64,000 bases of DNA from the NCBI GenBank assembly GCA_016789305.1, contig JAEURJ010000014.1:124001-188000 (forward strand), written 5' to 3'. How positions within the stretch are numbered: position 1 is the first letter of the stretch; each line of letters starts with the position of its first letter. Of the stretch, positions 34,101-43,908 are shown piece after piece. This DNA is from Anaerolineales bacterium. Its GTDB lineage: Bacteria; Chloroflexota; Anaerolineae; Anaerolineales; Villigracilaceae. A model generated the notes under the pieces. That model was not told the origin of the DNA. It was given only the letters and a program-made list of their open reading frames with translations, and did no database searches. Both the position numbers and the translations under genes were made by a program.

Positions 34101-35660
34101 ATGAAAAGCAACAACATGCTTTTAAAACTATTAAGTTTAATGATCGTCTCCAGTGTACTCATCGCATCCTGCGGAACTGCAGCACCGGCTACCACCGCAC
34201 CCGCCGACGCGACAGATGCACCGGAGGCAACCACTGCCCCGGCAACTGAAGCATCCACCGGCAAAATGTACGATGGAGTCACCATCGACATCCTCACGTT
34301 TGTGGGACCCCAAGTTGCAGAGCCGCTTCAACGACGCGGCCCGGACTTCACGGAGCTTACCGGCGCAACCGTTAATATCATCACGGTACCCAACAGTGAG
34401 TTATATCAAAAGGTTTTAACCGATGCAGTATCCGGCACGAATGCATATGACGGTTACCTCTTCGCTCCAAGCTGGGTCGTGGACTTCGCCCCTGCTGGCT
34501 TGATCGAAGACTTGACCCCGTATGTTGAAGCAGATGCGGCCCTGGAATGGGATGATGTTGCGCCATTCTTCCGCGACTTCAATTCCTACGACGGCAAAGT
34601 ATATAGCATTCCGCTGGATGGCGATATGCATATGGTCTACTATCGCATCGATTCATTGGAAGAAGCCGGCCTTGAACCACCCAAAACCTGGGATGACTAT
34701 CTGGCAGTCGCAAAAGCGCTTAACGGTAAAGATCTTAACGGTGATGGCGAAGGAGACTATGGCTCTTGTATTTCGAAAGCACCGGGCCAACAAGCTTATT
34801 GGTGGATCTGGTCCATTGCCGCACCTTACATTCAAAGCCAGGGAACCAGTCAGGGACCTTTCTTCAATACCACCGATATGACACCTCTTGTAAACAACGA
34901 CGCCTTCAAGCGTGCTTTGGAAGTTTACAAGGAAACTGGTCTGTATGGCCCGCCCGACGAAACCAACCAAGGCGTTGGTGATTCCCGTGGTCTGTTCCTC
35001 CAGGGACGCTGTGCGCTGACCATGGACTGGGGTGATATTGGCCCTCTTGCAATTGACCCTGCAAACTCAAAGGTCATCGACAAGACTGGCGCAATCTCGA
35101 ATCCTGGTTCAACCGAAGTTCTGGATTGGGCGACTGGCAAGCTCGTTGCATGTGATGCCACCACCTGTCCTTACGCAGTGGATGGCGTGAACCACGCTCC
35201 GTTCGCCTCCTTTGGTGGATGGGCCGGCGCAGTCAACGCAGCCGTGGATCAAAAACAGAAGGATGCTGCATATGCCTTCTTCTCCTACATGGCTCAACCC
35301 GCTCAGTCCAACGCAGACGTAGTTGTTGGCTCTACCGGCTACAACCCCTTCCGCATTTCGCAGTTTGAAAACCTACAGCCCTGGATTGATGCAGGTTTTA
35401 GCCAGGTAGCCGCAGAGCAATATCTTAACGGTATCAAAGAGAGCTTTGACAGCCCCAACATGGCAGCTGATCTGCGTATTCCGAAGAATCATGAATATAT
35501 TCAAGTGGAACTTGACCGTATTCTTGCTGAATACATTGCAGGAAACCTCACCACTGACGAAGCCGCGCAACAGTTATACGACTCCTGGGAAACCATTACT
35601 GAAGATGCTGGCCGCGACGAACAGCTGACCTTCTATAAGGGAACCCTTGGACAAAAGTAA
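34101..35660 (+). CDS. Second sugar ABC transporter binding lipoprotein
   Basis: This 519-residue protein has the lipobox IASC and a threonine-rich linker, followed by a family 1 binding fold with DLNGDGEGDYGS, a calcium-like loop, and SFGGWAGAVNAAVDQKQKD. It resembles binding proteins for polyols and sugar acids more than maltose ones. It belongs to the uronate-type operon. Confidence 0.92.
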   Translation: MKSNNMLLKLLSLMIVSSVLIASCGTAAPATTAPADATDAPEATTAPATEASTGKMYDGVTIDILTFVGPQVAEPLQRRGPDFTELTGATVNIITVPNSELYQKVLTDAVSGTNAYDGYLFAPSWVVDFAPAGLIEDLTPYVEADAALEWDDVAPFFRDFNSYDGKVYSIPLDGDMHMVYYRIDSLEEAGLEPPKTWDDYLAVAKALNGKDLNGDGEGDYGSCISKAPGQQAYWWIWSIAAPYIQSQGTSQGPFFNTTDMTPLVNNDAFKRALEVYKETGLYGPPDETNQGVGDSRGLFLQGRCALTMDWGDIGPLAIDPANSKVIDKTGAISNPGSTEVLDWATGKLVACDATTCPYAVDGVNHAPFASFGGWAGAVNAAVDQKQKDAAYAFFSYMAQPAQSNADVVVGSTGYNPFRISQFENLQPWIDAGFSQVAAEQYLNGIKESFDSPNMAADLRIPKNHEYIQVELDRILAEYIAGNLTTDEAAQQLYDSWETITEDAGRDEQLTFYKGTLGQK

Positions 35661-35684
35661 AACGTTGCATAGTTGAATTAAATT

Positions 35685-35718
35685 CTCAAGGCCCAATCCA
35701 TTTGGGTTGGGCCTTGAG
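35685..35718 (+). terminator. Intercistronic stem-loop after the binding-protein gene
   Basis: A perfect 12-bp stem CTCAAGGCCCAA with a 10-nt loop is followed by only CCCTTTATT. It fits attenuation or 3' protection that raises binding-protein levels over the permeases. Confidence 0.75.
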
Positions 35719-35739
35719 CCCTTTATTGGATGGATACTC

Positions 35740-36876
35740 ATGGACACTGAAAACGAAGAACCTCAACCGTTCCGCCTTCATACAATTATTTCGAGTGCAG
35801 CAGATCGCCTCGCCGGATCGATTTTTATTTTGCCCACAGTTCTGGCCTTGTTATTTCTGTCCATTTTTCCATTAATTGCATCGCTGTACCTGTCTCTTGC
35901 AAAATTTGATATTGCCCCAGGCGGTTTCAAGTTCACCTTTGTTGGGTTGAGAAATTATAAAAAGTTATTTACAGGTTCTGAAGGAACACATTTTCTGGGG
36001 GACTTCGCACCCAGCACATCGCTCACCTGGATCGTGTTTGGCTTGGTCATTATCGCTTTGGCAATTTTTCTGGCTCGATATTTTTTAAGCTCCAACGTTT
36101 CCATTGGCGGATTAATTGGACGCATCTTACTTACCCTTGGGCTGGGGATGTTAACCTGGATGCTGATACACACCTTATGGAATGGCGGCCGATTGGGGAC
36201 TGCAAGCACTACGCTCGTCTATGTCTTTGTTGGAATATTTTTCCAATATATTTTGGGCTTGGGCCTGGCCATGCTGACCGTACAAAACCTGCCGGGCCGG
36301 CGTTTCTTCCGAGTGATATTTTTGCTCCCCATGATGATCACACCGGTGGGCGTCGCTTACATGTTCCGAATGCTCACTGATACAAGCAAGGGACCCTTCA
36401 CACCGATCTGGCAGGGCCTCGGCTTGACCGATTTTTCCTGGGTAAACAATGCCTGGGGCGCGCGAACCGCCATTTTGATCGGGGATATCTGGCAGTGGAC
36501 GCCTTTCATGTTCATCGTTCTGGTTGCAGCTTTGGAGAGTCAGTCTGTCGAACCCGTTGAGGCGGCTACTGTGGACGGGGCAAATTCCTGGCAAATATTC
36601 CAGCATATTACCTGGCCGGCAATTTTGCCCGTAAGCATGACGCTGATCTTGATCCGCCTGATCGAAGCCTTTAAGATCGTTGACCTGCCCAACGTCATGA
36701 CCAATGGCGGTCCCGGAACAGCAACCCAGTCACTCACATATCATGCCTATATTAATTGGCGTGCTTTGGATCTCGGGTCTTCGGCAGCTGTGGCCTACAT
36801 GCTTCTCTTCCTCGTAACATTTTTCAGCATGATCTTTGTTAATTTGATCCGTCACCGCACCGTGGAAGCACTCTAG
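35740..36876 (+). CDS. Sugar ABC permease, MalF-type (second)
   Basis: This protein has 378 residues from the ATG at 35740 (an upstream start lies in the stem-loop). It has a longer N-terminal half than usual, with extra membrane segments, and the EAA loop EPVEAATVDGANSWQIFQHI. It works with the next permease. Confidence 0.9.
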   Translation: MDTENEEPQPFRLHTIISSAADRLAGSIFILPTVLALLFLSIFPLIASLYLSLAKFDIAPGGFKFTFVGLRNYKKLFTGSEGTHFLGDFAPSTSLTWIVFGLVIIALAIFLARYFLSSNVSIGGLIGRILLTLGLGMLTWMLIHTLWNGGRLGTASTTLVYVFVGIFFQYILGLGLAMLTVQNLPGRRFFRVIFLLPMMITPVGVAYMFRMLTDTSKGPFTPIWQGLGLTDFSWVNNAWGARTAILIGDIWQWTPFMFIVLVAALESQSVEPVEAATVDGANSWQIFQHITWPAILPVSMTLILIRLIEAFKIVDLPNVMTNGGPGTATQSLTYHAYINWRALDLGSSAAVAYMLLFLVTFFSMIFVNLIRHRTVEAL

Positions 36877-36903
36877 CACGTAATTTATTAATTTGGAGCA
36901 GAA

Positions 36904-37935
36904 ATGATGAAGCGTTGGTTTCAAAGTAAAACGATCAATACGCCCTCACCCGTCGGTGCGATCTTATCTTATTTGGTGCTGGGAATCTGGGCATTTCTGA
37001 TTTTGTTTCCGCTCTATTGGCTGGTGACAACCTCCTTTAAGATTTCAAGCCAGGTCAACGAAGGTCCTTTCTATATTCCATTCGTGGACTTTAAACCTTC
37101 GCTTGATGCATGGAAATATATTTTAGTGGGGGACCTCAGCAAAGATACGCTTCGGAATTTCACCAACACGATCATTGTGGCACCCGCAAGCGCTTTGCTT
37201 GCTTTGATCTTCGGTGCCACGGCAGCCTATGCCCTCGTTCGTTTTGAATATCGTCCCCGGGTTGGCGCAATCTTCACTTTTATCGGCTGTACCATATTAA
37301 GCATCCTGATGACCTCCTTCGGCGTGATGTGGCAAATCTCCCTTGCCATTTCAGCCGCCGTTTTTATTATCCTTTTACAAACCATTGGCCGCCGCTTCAA
37401 ACGAGCATTGGGGAATAATGACATCGCCTTTTGGATGATCTCCCAGCGTATGCTCCCGCCAATAGCAGTCGTTATTCCAATTTACATTATCTTTCAACGC
37501 CTGCACTTGCTGGATACCTATACGGCGCTGATCATTACCTATGTTACAAGCAACCTGCCTATCGTGATTTGGTTGATGCGCGATTATATAACCAACATCC
37601 CCATTGAATTGGAAGAGTGCGCATCGATTGATGGCGCTTCGCGCTATCGCATCTTCTGGTCCATTGTGCTGCCGCTGGCGGTACCGGGTTTGGTTGCCAC
37701 CTTTTTATTTGTCCTAGTCTTCACCTGGAATGAATATTTGCTGGCCTTATTCCTCTCCAGTGCGAAGATACAGACTCTACCGCTGACAATTGCCGCGCAA
37801 AATGCCACCCGCGGACCGCAATGGTGGAATATGTCTGTCCTGATCCTGATCATGATCGTACCCGTGATCGTGATCGCGATCATTCTGGAAAGATACATTA
37901 CCCGCGGTTTGCTGATCGGCGCAGTTAAGGGTTAA
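36904..37935 (+). CDS. Sugar ABC permease, MalG-type (second)
   Basis: This 343-residue protein follows GGAGCAGAA. The EAA loop is ELEECASIDGASRYRIFWSI. It has about 60 residues more than typical MalG, as extra membrane segments near residue 115-165. Again no ATPase gene is nearby. Confidence 0.9.
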   Translation: MMKRWFQSKTINTPSPVGAILSYLVLGIWAFLILFPLYWLVTTSFKISSQVNEGPFYIPFVDFKPSLDAWKYILVGDLSKDTLRNFTNTIIVAPASALLALIFGATAAYALVRFEYRPRVGAIFTFIGCTILSILMTSFGVMWQISLAISAAVFIILLQTIGRRFKRALGNNDIAFWMISQRMLPPIAVVIPIYIIFQRLHLLDTYTALIITYVTSNLPIVIWLMRDYITNIPIELEECASIDGASRYRIFWSIVLPLAVPGLVATFLFVLVFTWNEYLLALFLSSAKIQTLPLTIAAQNATRGPQWWNMSVLILIMIVPVIVIAIILERYITRGLLIGAVKG

Positions 37936-37943
37936 TTCCGCAT

Positions 37944-39038
37944 ATGACGACTGAAACAATTCCACAATTTGTTCAATCCGCGCTCGAACGAAAACTGCCA
38001 CCAAAAACAGATTACGGCATCGCATTCGTCGGCTGCGGTGGAATCGTAAATTATGGACATATCCCCTCTTACAAAGCGAACGGGTTTAATCTCATCGGCG
38101 GATACGACATCAATCATGAGGCCGCGGAAAAGACAGTACAAACTCATGGCCTGAAAAAATTATACAAGTCGCTCGACGAAGTATTGTCTGACCCCGCAGT
38201 TGAGATTGTAGATGTTGCCGTGGTACCGGAAGAACAGTGGAATGTCGTCAGCAAGGTGATCGCTGCCGGTAAACCCCTGCTTTGTCAAAAACCATTTTCC
38301 ATTGCATATGCCAAAGCTGCCCGGATGACAACCCTGGCTCAACAGGCTGGAATAAAGATGGCGGTCCATCAGCAGTTTCGCTGGAGTTCGATCATTCAAG
38401 CGACGCGTGCCCTAATGAAAGAGGGTTGGCTGGGTAATATTCTCGATGTTCAGGTACAAGTGAGCATTCACACGCCTTGGGATATGTGGCCTTGGATCGC
38501 CGCTCAACCGCGCCTCGAAGTATTGTTTCATTCCATTCATTATCTTGATTCGCTTCGTTTTCTTTTTGGCGAACCGGCGCTTGTCACCAGCCGCCACAGC
38601 AAACATCCTGCGCAAAAAGCAAAGGGCGAGACTAAAACGATCACAACCTGGGATTATCCAAATGGAATGCAGATTTTAGTTGCGATCTGTCATTTTGATT
38701 GGTCGCCAGCTCTCTACTCGAATTTCCGCATCCTTGGCGATGACGGTGTGATCGAAGGAACGATCGGCACGAACTATGATTATCCCGATGGCCGCAGTGA
38801 CACACTTGCATTTACAAGTCGAAATCACCCCAAGCAAAATTTTTCAGCCACGCTGCCCGGCAAATGGATTCCCGATGCCTTTTATGGGCCAATGGCTTCA
38901 TTGATGGAGGCGCTTCAAACCAATGGCTCCCCCATTACCTCTGCGGAAGACAACCTTGGCACGTTACGAGTTGTCGATGCTGCCTATCGTTCAATGAGCG
39001 AAGCTCGAAGTGTAAGCCCGTCAGAAATTACTGCATAG
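37944..39038 (+). CDS. Gfo/Idh/MocA-family oxidoreductase
   Basis: This 364-residue protein has the Rossmann start YGIAFVGCGGIVNYGHIP, the family motif CQKPFS in place of EKP, and a C-terminal domain with a histidine in FHSIHYLDSLRF. It should oxidise or reduce a sugar or sugar derivative using NAD(P). It starts 8 bp after the permease. Confidence 0.9.
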   Translation: MTTETIPQFVQSALERKLPPKTDYGIAFVGCGGIVNYGHIPSYKANGFNLIGGYDINHEAAEKTVQTHGLKKLYKSLDEVLSDPAVEIVDVAVVPEEQWNVVSKVIAAGKPLLCQKPFSIAYAKAARMTTLAQQAGIKMAVHQQFRWSSIIQATRALMKEGWLGNILDVQVQVSIHTPWDMWPWIAAQPRLEVLFHSIHYLDSLRFLFGEPALVTSRHSKHPAQKAKGETKTITTWDYPNGMQILVAICHFDWSPALYSNFRILGDDGVIEGTIGTNYDYPDGRSDTLAFTSRNHPKQNFSATLPGKWIPDAFYGPMASLMEALQTNGSPITSAEDNLGTLRVVDAAYRSMSEARSVSPSEITA

Positions 39039-39067
39039 AAATTTTATTCGATCAAGGAAATTAACCC

Positions 39068-40024
39068 ATGCCTTTGACACCCGAGCGATTACAAGACGCC
39101 TATCGGCAAATGCTTATCATTCGAAAATTCGAAGAGACCATTCGCAGTTTATATCAGCAGGGAAAAATTCGCGGCTCATTCCACCCGTGTGTTGGTCAGG
39201 AAGCGACAGCAGTGGGCGGCTGTTGGGCATTGCGAAAAGATGATTATCTGACATGTACCTATCGTGGTCATGGACAGGCAATTGCCAAAGGCCTCAATCT
39301 GCAGGCTGCAATGGCCGAGATGTTGGGCAAAGAAACCGGCTGTTCCAAAGGCAAAGGTGGCTCGATGCATTTTACCGATCCTTCCGTTGGACTGCTTGGC
39401 GCAAACGCAATTGTTGCAGGGGGCGTCCCCCACGCTGCTGGAGCTGCCCTCGCTTCACAGTTGCAGAAGAAGGATAATGTTGCAATTGCTTATTTTGGAG
39501 AAGGAGCAGTCAATCAGGGCGTATTCCTTGAAAGCCTGAACCTTGCAGTGATCTGGAAACTCCCATTGATTTTGGTGTGTGAAAACAATTTATATTCAGA
39601 GATGTCGCCCTCACACGAAACCACTTCGGTAGTTGAAACTTACAAACGTGCCGCAGGCTTTGGGTTTGAAGCGATGCAAGTAGATGGGAACGATATCGAG
39701 GCGGTGTACAACGCCGTCGAACAGGCAGCAGCCCGAGCACGCGCAGGAGGCGGCCCGACTTATATCGAGGCGATGACCTATCGTCTCTGGGGGCACATGA
39801 TGGGCGACCCGGAAATCTATCGCACAAAAGAAGAAGTGGCGAAAGCCAAAGAAAACGAACCCATTGTTCGCTGCGGAAAACGACTGATCGAACTTGGATG
39901 CACAGATGCTGATCTATCTCGTCTGGATGGTGAAGCCGAAGCGATCATTGCTGCTGCGCTTCAATTTGCAGAATCCAGTTCCGCCCCGCAGCCAGCCGAT
40001 GCATTTACAGATGTATTTATTTAG
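39068..40024 (+). CDS. TPP-dependent dehydrogenase E1 alpha subunit
   Basis: This 318-residue protein has the TPP motif FGEGAVNQGVF ... LVCENN (GEG-x~26-NN), GSFHPCVGQEA and KGKGGSMHF, as in pyruvate or acetoin dehydrogenase E1 alpha. No E2 or E3 gene follows, so it may act in a complex encoded elsewhere or in a different TPP reaction. It is 29 bp after the oxidoreductase. Confidence 0.9.
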   Translation: MPLTPERLQDAYRQMLIIRKFEETIRSLYQQGKIRGSFHPCVGQEATAVGGCWALRKDDYLTCTYRGHGQAIAKGLNLQAAMAEMLGKETGCSKGKGGSMHFTDPSVGLLGANAIVAGGVPHAAGAALASQLQKKDNVAIAYFGEGAVNQGVFLESLNLAVIWKLPLILVCENNLYSEMSPSHETTSVVETYKRAAGFGFEAMQVDGNDIEAVYNAVEQAAARARAGGGPTYIEAMTYRLWGHMMGDPEIYRTKEEVAKAKENEPIVRCGKRLIELGCTDADLSRLDGEAEAIIAAALQFAESSSAPQPADAFTDVFI

Positions 40025-40035
40025 GTGAATGATCC

Positions 40036-41007
40036 ATGTCAAACATAACGTATGCTCAAGCTTTGAACGAAGCACTCCGGGAAGAAATGAAAGTTGATTC
40101 CCGTGTCTTCTTGATGGGCGAAGATATCGGCCATCATGGCGGCATCTTTCGCGTGACCAAAGATCTGATCGATGAGTTCGGCGCTGATCGCGTGCGCGAT
40201 ACGCCGATCAGCGAATCAAGTTTTGTCGGCGTTGGAATCGGCGCAGCCATGGTCGGGTTGCGGCCCGTCGTCGAATTATTATTCATGGATTTCGCATTGG
40301 TTGCCGCGGATCAAATCGTAAATCAAGCCGCCAAACTAAGATATATGTCCGGCGGGACAGTATCCATTCCGATGGTGGTGCGTGCGCAGCAAGGCGGCGG
40401 ACGCGGCAATGGCGCGCAACATTCGCAATCATTTGAAACCTGGCTTGCACAAATACCGGGGTTGATCATCGTTGCACCTTCCACGCCTGCGGATGCAAAA
40501 GGCTTGCTAAAGAGCAGTATCCGCGCGGGCAATCCGGTTATTTTTATTGAACACAAACTTCTTTACAACATCAAAGGTGACGTACCTGAAGGGGATTATT
40601 CCATTCCGATTGGCAAGGCAGAGATCAAACGTGACGGGCGCGACATCACAATCGTTTCGTATTCACGGACATTATTATTCGCATTGGAAGCGGCAAAGAC
40701 TCTTGCACAAAAAGGCATCGAAGCCGAGGTCATTGACTTGCGAACGATTGAACCACTTGATATGAATACGATCCTTGAGTCTGTTAAAGGAACAGGCCGT
40801 TTACTTGTTGTGCATGAAGCTCACAGCAATTGCGGACTGGGCGCTGAGATCATTGCACGGGTGTATGAACAAGCTCCAGATACATTGATTATGCCTCCGC
40901 GCCGGTTAGGAGCGAAGCACGTCCCGATCCCCGTGGCAGAATCTCTTGAAGATGCAGTCCTGCCGCAGCCCGCCGATATTGTGAATGCAGTGGAGGCGAT
41001 GTTCTAA
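40036..41007 (+). CDS. TPP-dependent dehydrogenase E1 beta subunit
   Basis: This 323-residue protein has the beta-subunit blocks [39 protein letters not shown], and [19 protein letters not shown]. It pairs with the alpha subunit 11 bp upstream. It overlaps the following gene by one base (A of ATG with the stop TAA). Confidence 0.92.
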   Translation: MSNITYAQALNEALREEMKVDSRVFLMGEDIGHHGGIFRVTKDLIDEFGADRVRDTPISESSFVGVGIGAAMVGLRPVVELLFMDFALVAADQIVNQAAKLRYMSGGTVSIPMVVRAQQGGGRGNGAQHSQSFETWLAQIPGLIIVAPSTPADAKGLLKSSIRAGNPVIFIEHKLLYNIKGDVPEGDYSIPIGKAEIKRDGRDITIVSYSRTLLFALEAAKTLAQKGIEAEVIDLRTIEPLDMNTILESVKGTGRLLVVHEAHSNCGLGAEIIARVYEQAPDTLIMPPRRLGAKHVPIPVAESLEDAVLPQPADIVNAVEAMF

Positions 41008-42185
41008 TGAAAGAATTACACCTCGCATTAATTAGCGGACCGCAATACGACGGCCTATTGGAATTGCTCCCCGCTTTTGAAAAGCAAACAGGGTATCGCC
41101 TGCATGTGGATGTGCGCCTTCCGCACGTTGAATTAAATGAACGCATGGCGAAGGATCTCGGCACTGAAAACGGCCAATACGATCTAATCTCCACCCACAC
41201 AAAATATTGCCCATCACAGGCAGAGCATTTACAGCCATTGGATGACCTCGTGGATGTGGATGAATTAACTGACTTTGTGCCGCGTGTGATGGAGTTATGC
41301 CGCTTTACAAATGGCGCGGATCAGACTCACGAGAAGCTGATGCAGCTTCCCAGGAACTTTGACGCCCGTATACTTTTTTATCGTGCAGACTTGATCAGCG
41401 CTCCGCAAACCTGGGATGAAGCCGCTGACCAAATGATCAAACACAAACGCGATGGCTTTTACGGCTTCGCATTCCCCGGCAGAACTTCCGGCTTATTTGG
41501 CACCTTTTATGAATTATTAGGCATGGCCGGCGGCGACTTGTTCGATGCAGAGCTCAACCCGATCTTCAATAGCGAAGCCGGTGAATGGGCATTGAATTTT
41601 CTCTATCGAATGCACACAGTTGAACGTGTCACCCCGCCGGACTTGATTCAGAATTGGTATTACGATGAAATTTCCGATCGATTCCGTCAGGGTGACGTGT
41701 TAATGGTCGGCGACTTTCCCGGCTTCTATGGCTTGTATCAAAAACGGGATACCTGTGCGGTCTTCGACCAATTCGATGTCGCTGCATATCCAGCAGGGCC
41801 GGCAGGGATACGAAAATCCTACGCCGGCGGACATTCCTTCGCCATCCCGAAGGCAGCACGAGATCCGGAAGGCGGATTGGCATTGGCAAAATATCTCACC
41901 AGCACGGAAGTTCAATGGCATGAAGCCAGCGTGGGCGGGCATACTCCGGTACGTCAAAGTATTTTTGAAAAGATAAAGTCAACCCAATCCGGCCGCGATG
42001 CCAAACGGATGGCCGTGTTGGAAGAGACCGTTACGCAATATGCAATGGTTCCACCAAAATTTGCGAAATACCCATTGATCGAAGACATCTTGTGGTTAGG
42101 CGTGCAGGAAGCCATGACAGGCAAACATACACCCAAAGACACACTGCTTCTCATGGAAAAACAAGTACGAGAGGTTCTGGCATGA
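41007..42185 (+). CDS. Solute-binding-like protein without signal peptide
   Basis: This 392-residue protein has the family 1 binding-protein fold (LLELLPAFEKQTGYRLHVDVR, DLISTHTKYCPSQAEHLQPLDD, ARILFYRADL, YAGGHSFAIPKAA). It begins directly at the first strand ([12 protein letters not shown]) and has no hydrophobic signal or lipobox. It would thus be cytoplasmic. It lies between the E1 subunits and a VOC gene and overlaps both. An intracellular sugar-acid-binding role, or a chaperone or sensor for the pathway, is possible. Loss of a signal sequence is an alternative. Confidence 0.75.
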   Translation: MKELHLALISGPQYDGLLELLPAFEKQTGYRLHVDVRLPHVELNERMAKDLGTENGQYDLISTHTKYCPSQAEHLQPLDDLVDVDELTDFVPRVMELCRFTNGADQTHEKLMQLPRNFDARILFYRADLISAPQTWDEAADQMIKHKRDGFYGFAFPGRTSGLFGTFYELLGMAGGDLFDAELNPIFNSEAGEWALNFLYRMHTVERVTPPDLIQNWYYDEISDRFRQGDVLMVGDFPGFYGLYQKRDTCAVFDQFDVAAYPAGPAGIRKSYAGGHSFAIPKAARDPEGGLALAKYLTSTEVQWHEASVGGHTPVRQSIFEKIKSTQSGRDAKRMAVLEETVTQYAMVPPKFAKYPLIEDILWLGVQEAMTGKHTPKDTLLLMEKQVREVLA

Positions 42186-42643
42186 TCCAGGGTTTTTGGC
42201 ATGTCTCATTTACAGTGAGCGATATTGATGCGTCGGTGAAATGGTACACCGAAGTATTGGGCCTGGAATTTGTACGTGCCCAGGTCCAGAAAAATGAATA
42301 CACCGACAAGCTTGTGGGATACAAGGATGCGCATCTTAAAGTAGCCCAACTGCGTGTGCCTGGTGAAACGATCCCAATTTCACGTCATCATATTGAGCTG
42401 GTCGAATATATCCACCCCCGCGGAGAGGATATTCCACTCGACACCAACCGTACCGGCGTAGGTCATTGGGCCTTCATGGTCGATGATATTCATGCCGAAT
42501 TCAAACGGCTCACAGAGTTGGGAGTAAAGTTCAAGGCGGATAAACCCATTGCCATCGAAGCCGGAGTGAACAAGGGCGGCTATACCATTTATTTTATGGA
42601 CCCAGACGGCATCACTCTTGAATTACTTCAACCTCCACCATGA
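42182..42643 (+). CDS. Glyoxalase/VOC-superfamily protein
   Basis: This protein has 153 residues from the ATG at 42182 (ATGA overlap). Paired beta-alpha-beta-beta-beta modules begin FWHVSFTVSDIDASVKWYTE and GHWAFMVDDIHAEFKRLTE, with metal-ligand candidates His in HVSFTV and Glu in ITLELLQ. It may be a lyase or epimerase on the pathway intermediate. Confidence 0.85.
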   Translation: MIQGFWHVSFTVSDIDASVKWYTEVLGLEFVRAQVQKNEYTDKLVGYKDAHLKVAQLRVPGETIPISRHHIELVEYIHPRGEDIPLDTNRTGVGHWAFMVDDIHAEFKRLTELGVKFKADKPIAIEAGVNKGGYTIYFMDPDGITLELLQPPP

Positions 42644-42662
42644 TCAACCCATCATGGAAAGC

Positions 42663-42696
42663 AACAAACTTCGTTGCGATGGCAACGAAGTTTGTT
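42663..42696 (+). terminator. Terminator of the second sugar operon
   Basis: A 15-bp perfect stem AACAAACTTCGTTGC with loop GATG is followed by TAATC. It separates this operon from the uxaE group. Confidence 0.8.
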
Positions 42697-42739
42697 TAAT
42701 CACTCAGTGCAATCGTATGTTTGAAGACTGGAAAATAAC

Positions 42740-43906
42740 ATGCTTACAACACTCTCCCTAACTCCTTCTTTCGGCTTTGGCGACAGGCTCGGCCTGGCAA
42801 CGCCCGGGCACATTGCCGCACTGCGCGGAACAAAGTTCGCGCCGATCTTTGCGCAGCAATCGGTCCGTGAAAATACCCGCACGGGACGCACTCCCCAACA
42901 AGTGATGGATGATGCCAAACGTGCGGTCGAAGCTGCAAAGTGGGATGCGCCCTGGGGCGCGGACGCCGATCACCTAAAAACTATTGAAGATATTGATCCA
43001 TTTGTTACCGCAGGGTACACATTTTTTACGATAGACCCCGGCGAACATGTGGATAATGCGGCAGATTCCGATCCGCTGGATGTATTAAAACGAAAAGCCG
43101 CATCATTTATTAATTGGGATCACCTCTCCAACTTGTATTTGGATCAGAATGGCGAACAACCCTGGGGAAGATTCGAAACGGAGTCTCTGCATCGCGCGTT
43201 GGTCAAGTACGGCGGCGCGATCCAACATGCAGTGGCCATGTTCAACCACCTGTCGCAGATCAAGGATAAATTCGATTTCGAAGTCTCCGTGGACGAAACC
43301 GATTCCCCCACCACCCCGCTTGAACATTTTTTTATCGCCAGCGAACTGACCCGTTTGGGAGTGAAATTTACATCACTGGCGCCGCGTTTCATTGGCCGCT
43401 TCGAAAAAGGCGTCGATTACATCGGTGATTTAACCGCCCTCGATGAAGAGCTGGGCAAACATGCCGCTGTGACACGCCACTTTGGAACATACAAATTAAG
43501 TTTGCACTCTGGTTCAGATAAATTTAGTGTCTACCCACTGGTTGCAAAACATTGGGGTGACAGGATTCATGTAAAAACAGCAGGGACGAGTTATCTCGAA
43601 GCGCTGCGTGTGCTGGCAAAACATGAGACGGATCTGTTCCTGAAAATCTACGCACTTGGCCGTGAGTGTTACGAAGTGGACAAGCGTACCTATCATGTAT
43701 CGGCAGAATTACAAAAATTGCCAAACACAAACGACCTGCCTTCTTTATTGAATGATTTTCACGCACGTGAAGTCTTGCATGTCACATTCGGATCTGCCAT
43801 CGGAAAATTTGGCGTAGAATTGAAATCAGCACTGATAAAGCATGAAGCCTCTTATTTTGATGGATTGAAAGCACACTTTAATAAACATTTAAGTTTGTTG
43901 AAATAA
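42740..43906 (+). CDS. uxaE: Tagaturonate/fructuronate epimerase UxaE
   Basis: This 388-residue protein fits the UxaE family (SFGFGDRLGLATPGHIAAL, FFTIDPGEHVDNAAD, EVSVDETDSPTTPLEHFF, HSGSDKFSVYP, HVKTAGTSYLEALR). UxaE in Thermotoga links tagaturonate and fructuronate. It is followed 2 bp later by an SDR. This makes hexuronate catabolism the likely role of the cluster. Confidence 0.85.
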   Translation: MLTTLSLTPSFGFGDRLGLATPGHIAALRGTKFAPIFAQQSVRENTRTGRTPQQVMDDAKRAVEAAKWDAPWGADADHLKTIEDIDPFVTAGYTFFTIDPGEHVDNAADSDPLDVLKRKAASFINWDHLSNLYLDQNGEQPWGRFETESLHRALVKYGGAIQHAVAMFNHLSQIKDKFDFEVSVDETDSPTTPLEHFFIASELTRLGVKFTSLAPRFIGRFEKGVDYIGDLTALDEELGKHAAVTRHFGTYKLSLHSGSDKFSVYPLVAKHWGDRIHVKTAGTSYLEALRVLAKHETDLFLKIYALGRECYEVDKRTYHVSAELQKLPNTNDLPSLLNDFHAREVLHVTFGSAIGKFGVELKSALIKHEASYFDGLKAHFNKHLSLLK

Positions 43907-43908
43907 AT

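Noticed and set aside
35707..35739. Upstream start for the MalF-type permease
   Set aside because: It begins inside the stem-loop 35685-35718. The ATG at 35740 is in frame just after it and gives a normal N-terminus.
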